Assembly: GCF_003206045.1 (NCBI RefSeq)
Contig: NZ_PZJM01000013.1
Coordinates: 131,491-195,490 of the forward strand
Direction: 5' to 3'
DNA length: 64,000 bases
From: Salinicola lusitanus
GTDB taxonomy: Bacteria > Pseudomonadota > Gammaproteobacteria > Pseudomonadales > Halomonadaceae
This document shows positions 58,801 to 64,000 of this stretch, in pieces (the first letter of the stretch is position 1; every line of letters starts with the position of its first letter). The translations under genes were made by a program, and so were the position numbers. Under the pieces are notes generated by a model. The model was not told the origin of the DNA. It saw nothing but the letters and a program-made list of their open reading frames with translations, and ran no database searches.

Positions 58801-60092
58801 ACGCCACGCTCGCAGGCGAGTTACAAGTGCTCGCCTCGACCCTGGCACCGACCCAAGCGCTCGAGGTGTTCAGCGTTTCGGGCAGCACGACCGGTACCCT
58901 CGAGGCCGCTGATACCCCGGCGGTCGATTTCACCAGCGAGATCGTCGGCGGCAGCGCACGCATCCAGGTGGCGCGCACGCGCTTCGGTACGGCTTTCGCC
59001 GATCTCGACGCCAACCAGCGCGCGGTAGGCGAGCGGCTGGACGCGCTGTTTGTCGATGGCGCGACCAACGGCTTCGCGCCGCTGCTGGGTCAGGTCAATG
59101 CCCTCTCCATGAATGCTGATGGCGGTGCGAGCTACGCTCGGGGGCTGGCATCGATGTCAATGGGTAGCGCACAGGCGATTGCCGCGGCGCAGACGCTGCA
59201 GACGAGTGGCTGGCTGGATGATGCCATGAGCTGCGGCGCGCGCGCCGGCGCCGTGGTGTCGCGGGATGGTGGCCACTGTTTCTGGGCCGGTGTAGCCGAC
59301 GCCAATATTAGCCAGGACGGCACCGGCGGGTATCGCGGTGACATTCACGGTGTCGGCTTCGGCGGCCAGATTCGCGTCGCGCCGGATTTGACACTCGGGT
59401 TCACCGCTGGCGGCGGCGATGCCGACGTGGATGGGCGCGACGGACTCTCCAGCGCCGATGGCACCTCTGGCTATGCCGGCGTGTCATTGACCCGTGACAT
59501 TGGCAATCTGGCGCTTTCCGCTGGCTTGACCGGTAGCTACGGCGAATATGATACGGAGCGCCACATCCGGATCCCCGCGTTCGACGCCACGGCCGAGGGC
59601 ACCACCGATATCACGACCGTCGGGGCACGCCTGCGCGCTGCCTATACGGCGTCGCTGGGCGCGGCCTACCTGAAACCGAAACTCGATCTCGACCTGGTGC
59701 ACGTGCGCGCCTCGGGTTATGACGAGAATGGTGCCGGTATCCTGGATCTCGAGGTCGAGGAGAGTAGCCAGACGGCGTTGATCACGACGCCGGCGCTGGA
59801 GTTCGGGGCCGGCCTGTCAGTCGGAAATGCCTGGACGCTCTCCGGCTTTGGTGAGGCCGGGGTGAGTTTCTCCAGCGCGGATGAGTGGGAGAGCCGTGCC
59901 GACTTCAAGGGTGCGGAGAGCGCTTCACGCTTCAGCTCGACCGTCTCCATGCCAGATACGCTGGCCAAGTACGGCGCCGGTGTATCGCTGGCAAGCGATA
60001 GCGGCTTCGAGGCGCGTCTGGAGTATCGCGGTGCCAACGGAGACGGTTACCGAAGCGATGGAGGCTTCTTGAAACTGTCGAAAACGTTCTGA
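52812..60092 (+). CDS. Giant autotransporter with glycine-rich repeats
   Basis: This 2426-residue type Va autotransporter begins with an extended signal peptide region (MNRVYRVVWNHNKKTWQAA, residues 1-19) and a signal core cleaved after AWA at about 63. The passenger (about 64-2130) is dominated by some 24 repeats of roughly 60-80 residues, each ending in a motif like GIVAQSIGGGGGNGG. Two acidic inserts break the pattern at about 1277-1310 and 1369-1384. The C-terminal beta-barrel (about 2150-2426) ends in SKTF with the terminal Phe recognised by the BAM machinery. Cysteines are few and mostly paired. It is presumably a surface adhesin or biofilm protein; no protease triad is seen. Confidence 0.9.
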   Translation: MNRVYRVVWNHNKKTWQAASEASRARRKSGTDKPASRAGVAPRMASGIGLVMSCLISSPAAWAEQCSSIPYNTETHCTINENQNGQEVVAWNAGGTDYTVTNTVAQTRRLSANKEIYGLYYYVGGGTPSRDKHPAGYPAGTLTINNGVVDKDGNITNDSATIHISGDLSGSNNFPEHVFAIRAQGTGSNGVEPDDQGADGGRGGDGGFITINNYSAIEIEGNADFGGIGMVAGLFAQSKAGNGGPFNSAVLGDQLSGNGGDSKTVTVLNRAPITIGSSSDVFEGSDLARLISAESIGGRGGDGADGTGQAGAGGTGGMISVVNQADLTLYYRENGNGAYGVQGIFARSSGGNGSGSEDNSDNGGKGEDGREITIDNRGDITLVKTGNTAMGSYESAGILALSHGGNGGNSHDETTGGIGGAGSAQRNQGEADTSGVTVITHTAGRIAVSGENVSGIVARSYGGNGGNGNGHSQSKGGTGGYGGRIQLNLLDDGTVKTDGDRGYGLLAQSIGGIGGSNAGTAGKGGNGGSVGVYATSGTQIETQGDYAAGITLHSVGGGGGTGDDFVGVLFGSGGNGGNGGNAEKATTTSGADITTSGDHAYGFLAQAIGGSGGTGGISTGVISLGGNAGGGGSAADVEQNNSGNITTSGDYSIGVLAQSIAGGGGAAGASGGVLSVGGAAGAGANNWQTAYVTNSGDITTSGNAASGIVAQAIGGGGGVGGGAVGMAAVGGSGSSGGQGGKAEIFAVGGTVSTAGDHAYGLVAQSIGGGGGNGGDAFDASVLAGIGVGGSGEAGGNGLTACATNTYAGCNGVPVTTGPNGPAADTGSAAPQSDEGSAIVTGGDFSHGVIVQSIGGGGGNGGSVDAVSALSIATLQIGGGGSGGGAGGDASGYFDALQLSTSGQNAKGLIVQSLGGGGGNGGNTMSLNIGTPLAIQIGGSAGSGTVGGKSSLDLIDSLVTTAGANAGAVLVQSIGGGGGTGGSATGYDASVGLTLNNSLGGSGGTGGSGNQASVALDDTRVQTGFDANGNPLGADAGSSHGITVQSIGGGGGSGGSSVADALSVAAPTGEGESFAVAVSTALGGLSGAGGDGGSATASLAGASTVMTGGDGAHGILAQSVGGGGGDGGSASSLAGSVGLADTASVDVSTALGASGGAGGSAGSVHVTLADSARIETYGDNANAIVAQSIGGGGGDGGIGNSGDKKIGGGVSVKASIGLGGRGGSGGVGHDVDVSLASGTSVATHGSGARGIVAQSVGGGGGTGQGGTIGLDVGFSVGGGEGSGEKTPEAEGGESSATPEEGSDPTEITTGVKLAVGATGGSGNLGGDIVSKGGINGNITTRGGDADGVLLQSIGGGGGLAGSAGSDIGDADDSSDDDSNDEEPMTFGLAAAVGGNGGSGGHGGDIGGDSALVFNTTIATQGDWADGIVLQSIGGGGGTGGTALAAGSAAKAELSMAVGGQGGAGGDGGTINTFFNDTGSRMKITTAGYAAHGMLLQSIGGGGGQSGDGSDSANGKISVGGGFGASGGAAGDGGNITIGSGSFSRVATLGDDAYGIFAQSIGGGGGVGGAGSTTQSEKRLDLDLEVAVGGRGGASGKGGKVDLTTGTQLQTFGDRAFGIVAQSIGGGGGVGGAADTDSLLSVELGSDAAGASGNGGQVSLHVTSGSIATSGEGAHAIIAQSVGGGGGIAGNISGNTISTSRPGFGGKDGPTGDGGNVQVNVNGDIATSGDGAYGIIAQSIGGGGGLYGGSDGVLHAGSTGNNAGAGGAVTVTQSGSLVTSGTNSYSIFAQSMGPKYNGRISVSVDGQVVGGSKNGAAVAFSEGQNNVLNVGTGGVVSAGGGTDGTVRGSAVLFVTEASYLPTLAIHNQGAIYGAVLAYGGTQSTDGGGTVSSSMAPANTLSTDVASAAQVTSLALLAAPPGPSIQVDNASGATWLLENVSQADLVNAGTVGVLSSVAEGGGIGNTATLEGDFEQTESGRLSVAADFERGIADRLEIQGNATLAGELQVLASTLAPTQALEVFSVSGSTTGTLEAADTPAVDFTSEIVGGSARIQVARTRFGTAFADLDANQRAVGERLDALFVDGATNGFAPLLGQVNALSMNADGGASYARGLASMSMGSAQAIAAAQTLQTSGWLDDAMSCGARAGAVVSRDGGHCFWAGVADANISQDGTGGYRGDIHGVGFGGQIRVAPDLTLGFTAGGGDADVDGRDGLSSADGTSGYAGVSLTRDIGNLALSAGLTGSYGEYDTERHIRIPAFDATAEGTTDITTVGARLRAAYTASLGAAYLKPKLDLDLVHVRASGYDENGAGILDLEVEESSQTALITTPALEFGAGLSVGNAWTLSGFGEAGVSFSSADEWESRADFKGAESASRFSSTVSMPDTLAKYGAGVSLASDSGFEARLEYRGANGDGYRSDGGFLKLSKTF
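53845..58200 (+). repeat. About 24 tandem glycine-rich repeats in the autotransporter passenger
   Basis: The encoded unit runs GD-x-A-x-GI-x-AQSIGGGGG-x-GG followed by 40-60 variable residues. Around 16 copies carry an intact S-[IVL]-GGGGG core. The first three copies (SSGGNG, SHGGNG, SYGGNG) and the last (QSMGPKYNG) are degenerate. At DNA level the copies are related by the GGCGGCGGCGG-type core but are not identical, so the array is old or diversified. Confidence 0.85.
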
Positions 60093-60119
60093 TCGGCAAA
60101 TCGCAGAATGCCACACAAC

Positions 60120-60146
60120 GGGCGCCGAAATGGCGCCCAACTTTTG
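60120..60146 (+). terminator. Terminator of the autotransporter gene
   Basis: GGGCGCC (60120-60126) and GGCGCCC (60132-60138) form a perfect 7-bp stem with loop GAAAT, followed by AACTTTT. It lies 28 bases past the stop codon. Confidence 0.55.
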
Positions 60147-60236
60147 GCGTGACCCGTCGATTCGGCCGGGCATGCCAACATCATTGAAACAACTCATCAC
60201 GCCCATGCATTGTATCGTTGGTAACTCGGGTATATC

Positions 60237-60262
60237 TTATCAACCAAGGTTTAAATTGATAA
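60237..60262 (+). promoter_or_regulatory. Dyad upstream of mntH, candidate MntR operator
   Basis: TTATCAA (60237-60243) and TTGATAA (60256-60262) form a perfect 7-bp inverted repeat with a 12-base spacer that contains an inner dyad overlapping the left arm (AACC-AA-GGTT, 60242-60251). It lies 48 bases before the mntH start in an AT-rich patch. A manganese-bound MntR, encoded downstream, would repress here. Confidence 0.45.
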
Positions 60263-60309
60263 CCGGGGCGTAATCGCGCCGGTTCGTTGACGAATTCCAG
60301 GGTTCCATC

Positions 60310-61587
60310 GTGTCCGACAGCGTTATCGAGTCCCGCAACGGGAGCGAGGCAGTGCAAGCCGGCGGCCGCCGTCGATCGGCGCTGTCGCGCTTCCTGCCGT
60401 TCTTCGGCCCCGCCATGATCGCGGCGGTGGCCTACATTGACCCAGGCAACTTCGCCACCAACATCGAAGCGGGTTCACGTTACGGCTACGTTCTGCTGTG
60501 GGTCGTGCTGTGGGCCAATCTGATGGCGATGCTGATCCAGACGCTGTCGGTTCGCCTCGGCCTGGCGACGGGCAAGAATCTGGCGGAGATGATCCGAGAG
60601 CGCTATCCGCGGCCGCTGGTGTGGTTCTACTGGGTCCAGGCCGAGCTGGTGGCGATCGCCACCGACCTGGCGGAATTCCTCGGTGCCGCACTGGCCTTCA
60701 ACCTGCTGTTCGGCATGTCGATGCTCGAGGGGGCACTGCTCACCGGGGCGATCACCTATGCGGCGCTCTACATGCAGCGATTCGGTTTCCGCCTGCTCGA
60801 GATCATCATCGGCAGCATGCTGATGGCGGTGGCGGCAGGGTTCGTGATCCAGATCGTCATGGGGCGGCCCGACGCCGCGCCGGCGCTGCAGGGCTTGCTG
60901 TTGCCGCAGTTCCCGGATGGCTACGCGGTGTTCCTGGCCGCAGGCATCCTCGGCGCGACCGTGATGCCGCATGTCATCTATCTGCACTCGTCGCTCTCCC
61001 AGCGCCGGGTGGCGACCCACAGCGACGAACAGCGCCGCCGCGCGATGCGCTACTACCGCTGGGACGTGATCATCGGTATGGGGGTCGCCGGGATCATCAA
61101 CCTGTCGATGCTGGCACTGGCGGCGGCGGTCTTCTTCGATAACGGCCGGACCGGCATCGCGTCGATCGAGCAGAGCTATCAATTGCTGGCGCCACTGATG
61201 AACCGGGACCTTGCCAGCACCCTGTTCGGTTTCACCTTGCTGATGGCGGGGCTCTCCTCGTCGATCGTCGGCACGATGGCGGGGCAGGTGGTGATGCAGG
61301 GGTTCGTCGGCTTCACCATTCCGATGTGGCTGCGACGTCTGTTGACCATGCTGCCGGCGATCGCGGTGATCATGCTGGGATTCCCGGAGCAGCAGGTGCT
61401 CGTCGCCAGCCAGGTCGTGTTGAGCTTCGGGATACCCTTCGCGCTGGTTCCCCTGATCCACTTCACCGCACAGCACCGGGTGATGGGGAATCTGACCAGC
61501 CGTGGCTGGGTGACCGCACTGGGATGCGTCATCGCCGCGATCATCATCTTGCTGAATGGTTATGTGTTGGCCTTCGAGTTGCTGTAG
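60310..61587 (+). CDS. mntH: Nramp-family Mn(II)/Fe(II):proton symporter MntH
   Basis: This 425-residue inner-membrane transporter has 11 predicted helices and the metal-binding DPGN motif at residues 44-47 (AYIDPGNFATN) in helix 1 together with MPHVIYLHS in helix 6. It imports Mn2+ with protons. It starts at a GTG, with no better ATG before the first helix. The mntR gene follows after 75 bases on the same strand, which supports manganese as the substrate. Confidence 0.92.
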   Translation: MSDSVIESRNGSEAVQAGGRRRSALSRFLPFFGPAMIAAVAYIDPGNFATNIEAGSRYGYVLLWVVLWANLMAMLIQTLSVRLGLATGKNLAEMIRERYPRPLVWFYWVQAELVAIATDLAEFLGAALAFNLLFGMSMLEGALLTGAITYAALYMQRFGFRLLEIIIGSMLMAVAAGFVIQIVMGRPDAAPALQGLLLPQFPDGYAVFLAAGILGATVMPHVIYLHSSLSQRRVATHSDEQRRRAMRYYRWDVIIGMGVAGIINLSMLALAAAVFFDNGRTGIASIEQSYQLLAPLMNRDLASTLFGFTLLMAGLSSSIVGTMAGQVVMQGFVGFTIPMWLRRLLTMLPAIAVIMLGFPEQQVLVASQVVLSFGIPFALVPLIHFTAQHRVMGNLTSRGWVTALGCVIAAIIILLNGYVLAFELL

Positions 61588-61662
61588 GCTCTCAGGGGAC
61601 GCGCGCGCAAGCGCCCGACAGACTCTCGCCGCCCATCACTTCAGCCCGTCGATGAGAACATC

Positions 61663-62085
61663 ATGCCAGTAACGCCACGTCCACGTTATGCCCGTTTCGA
61701 GCGCACTCGCCTCGACCATCAGCAGGAGCTGGTGGAAGACTACGTGGAGGAGATCGCTCAGCTTCATCGCGATCACGGCGAGGCCCGGGCCAGTGACCTG
61801 GCCGAGCGTTTCGGTGTCAGTGCCGCTGCCGTTTCCAAGGTGATCGCCAGGCTCAAGCGTGACGGCCTCGCCGAGGCGCGCCCCTATCGCGGCGTCTTCC
61901 TCACCGCGAAGGGGAGCGAACTGGCCGAGAAGGTCGAGGCCCGCCACCAACTGGTGCTGTCGACCCTGCTGGCACTCGGGGTGCCACCCCACGTGGCCGA
62001 AGCCGATTCCGAGGGGATCGAGCACCACTGCAGCGATGCCACTGTCGAGGCGATGCAGCGGTTTCTGGAAGCGCACAACCGCTGA
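61663..62085 (+). CDS. mntR: Manganese-responsive DtxR-family repressor MntR
   Basis: This 140-residue protein has an N-terminal winged HTH (RASDLAERFGVSAAAVSKVIARLKRDGLAE, about 40-70) and a dimerisation/metal domain with the expected ligands in EARHQLV, the downstream AEADSEGIEHHCSD segment and the early DHQQELVEDY helix. It lacks the SH3-like third domain, as in E. coli MntR. With Mn2+ bound it should repress mntH, encoded just upstream. The dyad at 60237-60262 is the best candidate site. Confidence 0.9.
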   Translation: MPVTPRPRYARFERTRLDHQQELVEDYVEEIAQLHRDHGEARASDLAERFGVSAAAVSKVIARLKRDGLAEARPYRGVFLTAKGSELAEKVEARHQLVLSTLLALGVPPHVAEADSEGIEHHCSDATVEAMQRFLEAHNR

Positions 62086-62518
62086 GGCCTCGAAGCGACA
62101 GTGGCGATTCTACTCCGTGGATCGCGGCTGGGAACTTTTCGACGCTAGTGGTAGACTCCCGCGCCTCGAGACGATCGATCATTCAACGACGCGCCTGCCG
62201 CGCTCGACAGGGTCCGACTCCATGCAAGCCCTTTTTGCCAACACCATCGCCGGTATGACGCCACCCTAGCGTTACGCCCCCGTCCCGGCGTGCCCTCGGC
62301 ACCCGTCTGGCTGTCCCGACCCTCATGGTCGGTCGATGGCATCGTTTCGTCGCTCCTATCCCACTCAAAGATTCGCCGCGAATGCGTGGCGGTCGGCCGA
62401 CAGCGCCCTGTGTCCGATGTCCCCCGACGATGGATGTCGACCACTGAAGGTTCGTCTTTTCGAGACGTGCAGGCGAGGTCCCTGGCCGCCCAACGTGGCT
62501 CATGACAGAGAACTACCC
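62086..62518. other. 433-base gap between mntR and the sulP gene
   Basis: I find no convincing gene here. It contains a small hairpin CGACC-CTCAT-GGTCG (62317-62331) and a palindrome GTCGGCCGAC near 62391-62402. A GGTAGACT near 62149 could be part of a -10 element. The long distance suggests that the SulP gene has its own promoter and a leader of several hundred bases. Confidence 0.4.
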
Positions 62519-64000
62519 ATGCTTGAGCTGATCAGAAAACACTGGCTATCCAACGTCCGCGCCGACGTGCTCGCCGGCACCGTGGTTGCCATGGCGCTGA
62601 TACCGGAGGCGATCGCGTTCTCGATCATCGCCGGCGTCGATCCCAAGATCGGCCTCTACGCCTCGTTCTCGATCGCCGTGGTGATCGCCTTCACCGGGGG
62701 CCGGCCGGGGATGATCTCCGCCGCCACCGGCGCCACCGCGCTGCTGATGGTGACCCTGGTTCGCGATCACGGCCTCGAATACCTGCTGGCGGCGACGCTG
62801 CTGACCGGGGTGATCCAGATCGTGTTCGGCTACCTGCGCCTGGGCGAGTTGATGCGCTTCGTGTCGCGTTCGGTGGTGACGGGGTTCGTCAACGCGCTGG
62901 CCATCCTGATCTTCATGGCCCAGCTGCCGGAGCTGACCAACGTCACCTGGCACGTCTATGCCATGACCGCCGCCGGGCTCGGTATCATCTACCTGTTTCC
63001 CTACCTGCCGGTCATCGGCAGAATGCTGCCGTCGCCGCTGGTCTGCATCGTGGTGCTGACGATCGTCTACATGGTCAGCGGCATGGACATCCGTACCGTG
63101 GGCGACATGGGCGAGCTGCCCGACTCCCTGCCGGTCTTCCTGTGGCCCGATGTGCCGCTCAATCTCGACACCCTGATGATCATCCTGCCGTATTCACTGG
63201 GCATCGCCGTGGTCGGCCTGCTGGAGTCGATGATGACCGCGACGATCGTCGACGAGCTGACCGATACCTCCAGTGACAAGAATCGGGAGTGCAAGGGCCA
63301 GGGCGTCGCCAACATCTTCTCCGGCCTGCTCGGCGGCATGGCCGGCTGCGCGATGATTGGCCAGTCGGTGATCAACGTGAAGTCCGGCGGGCGCACGCGG
63401 TTGTCGACGCTGATCGCCGGCGCTTTCCTGTTGATCCTGGTGGTCTTCCTCGGCGACTGGGTCTCGCAGATCCCCATGGCTGCGCTGGTGGCGGTAATGA
63501 TCATGGTCTCGATCGGCACGTTCAGCTGGGAGTCGGTGGTCAATCTGCGCCGTCATCCGATGTCGACTAACATCGTCATGCTGGCCACCGTGGCCGTGGT
63601 GGTCACGACTCACAACCTGGCGATCGGCGTCCTGGTCGGCGTGCTGCTGGCGTCGCTGTTCTTCGCCAACAAGGTGGGGCAGATCCTCTACATCGGGAGT
63701 CGCATGGACGACGACGGCAAGACACGCAACTATGATGTGGTCGGCCAGGTGTTCTTCGCTTCCTCGACCCGCTTCAATGCCGGATTCGATTTCAAGGAGG
63801 CGGTCGAGCGCGTGACGATCGATGTCTCCCGTGCCCACTTCTGGGATATCACGGCGGTCGAGGCACTGGACAACGTGGTGATCAAGTTCCGTCGTGAGGG
63901 TGCCGAGGTCGAAGTGGTGGGCATGAACCAGGCCAGCGCCACCTTGGTCGATCGTTTCGGAGTACACGACAAGCCGGATGCGGTGGAAAAGCTGATGGGA
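62519..64000 (+). CDS. SulP-family anion transporter with STAS domain (3' end outside window)
   Basis: The frame is open from ATG 62519 to the last base, giving 494 residues of a SulP (SLC26) transporter. The membrane part begins [26 protein letters not shown] and includes [14 protein letters not shown] and the helix-rich core up to about residue 400. A STAS domain follows, with [20 protein letters not shown], and is nearly complete at the window edge. Such proteins import sulfate or bicarbonate with sodium or protons. The substrate cannot be decided, and no carbonic anhydrase or cys gene is in view. Confidence 0.88.
   Translation, partial: MLELIRKHWLSNVRADVLAGTVVAMALIPEAIAFSIIAGVDPKIGLYASFSIAVVIAFTGGRPGMISAATGATALLMVTLVRDHGLEYLLAATLLTGVIQIVFGYLRLGELMRFVSRSVVTGFVNALAILIFMAQLPELTNVTWHVYAMTAAGLGIIYLFPYLPVIGRMLPSPLVCIVVLTIVYMVSGMDIRTVGDMGELPDSLPVFLWPDVPLNLDTLMIILPYSLGIAVVGLLESMMTATIVDELTDTSSDKNRECKGQGVANIFSGLLGGMAGCAMIGQSVINVKSGGRTRLSTLIAGAFLLILVVFLGDWVSQIPMAALVAVMIMVSIGTFSWESVVNLRRHPMSTNIVMLATVAVVVTTHNLAIGVLVGVLLASLFFANKVGQILYIGSRMDDDGKTRNYDVVGQVFFASSTRFNAGFDFKEAVERVTIDVSRAHFWDITAVEALDNVVIKFRREGAEVEVVGMNQASATLVDRFGVHDKPDAVEKLMG

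Overview
The window is about 66% GC and packed with genes on both strands, with short intergenic gaps and many 4-8 bp stop/start overlaps. Its content points to a halophilic gammaproteobacterium of the Halomonadaceae (Halomonas, Chromohalobacter or Salinicola type). The clearest marker is the doeABXCD-eutBC locus for breaking down ectoine and hydroxyectoine, the compatible solutes of that family. Trimethylammonium-solute catabolism (carnitine, gamma-butyrobetaine) fits the same lifestyle. I see no tRNA, rRNA, CRISPR array, insertion sequence or prophage.

Layout. (1) 1-8298 (+): ectoine catabolism: DoeA (5' end outside the window), DoeB, DoeX (Lrp type), DoeC, DoeD, EutB and EutC, then a GNAT acetyltransferase. 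(2) 8961-16791: a mixed housekeeping and accessory block: zwf (-), YrhK protein, amidase, DUF1428, GST, PoxB-type pyruvate oxidase and a DNA/RNA non-specific nuclease. (3) 16890-25016: a glycosyltransferase/PIG-L deacetylase gene pair, LysR/EamA, a rubredoxin-like MBL protein, AraC/LysE and an EmrAB-type efflux pair. (4) 26989-34610: a FucP-type sugar transporter, a histidine-rich DUF4396 membrane protein, two beta-hydroxyacid-dehydrogenase-like proteins, LysR/CynX and a cupin. (5) 34665-36949 (-): a type 2 ArgC and an AruH-like arginine transaminase. (6) 37110-45898: the quaternary-amine island. A solute-binding protein, an HD-domain protein and a first GBBH-like dioxygenase run leftward. A GlxA-type regulator and cdhC-cdhA-cdhB run rightward. 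A second GBBH and a second GlxA-type regulator run leftward. (7) 46016-49774: haloacid dehalogenase, NfeD-slipin pair and HAD-IB phosphatase. (8) 49815-60092: a 7TMR-DISM histidine kinase, an OmpR-type regulator and a 2426-residue autotransporter built of about 24 glycine-rich repeats. (9) 60310-64000: mntH-mntR and the start of a SulP anion transporter that runs off the window.

How the genes work together. The doe/eut genes convert hydroxyectoine and ectoine through N-acetyl-diaminobutyrate and diaminobutyrate to aspartate. In the amine island, GBBH makes carnitine from gamma-butyrobetaine, CdhA oxidises carnitine, CdhC and CdhB turn dehydrocarnitine into glycine betaine, and the binding protein supplies substrate. 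The first GBBH-like gene overlaps an HD-domain oxygenase-like gene by 4 bp. This is the arrangement of TmpA/TmpB, which release phosphate and glycine betaine from trimethylaminoethylphosphonate, and it is the most interesting metabolic hypothesis here. The kinase and response regulator sit directly upstream of the giant autotransporter and probably control it.
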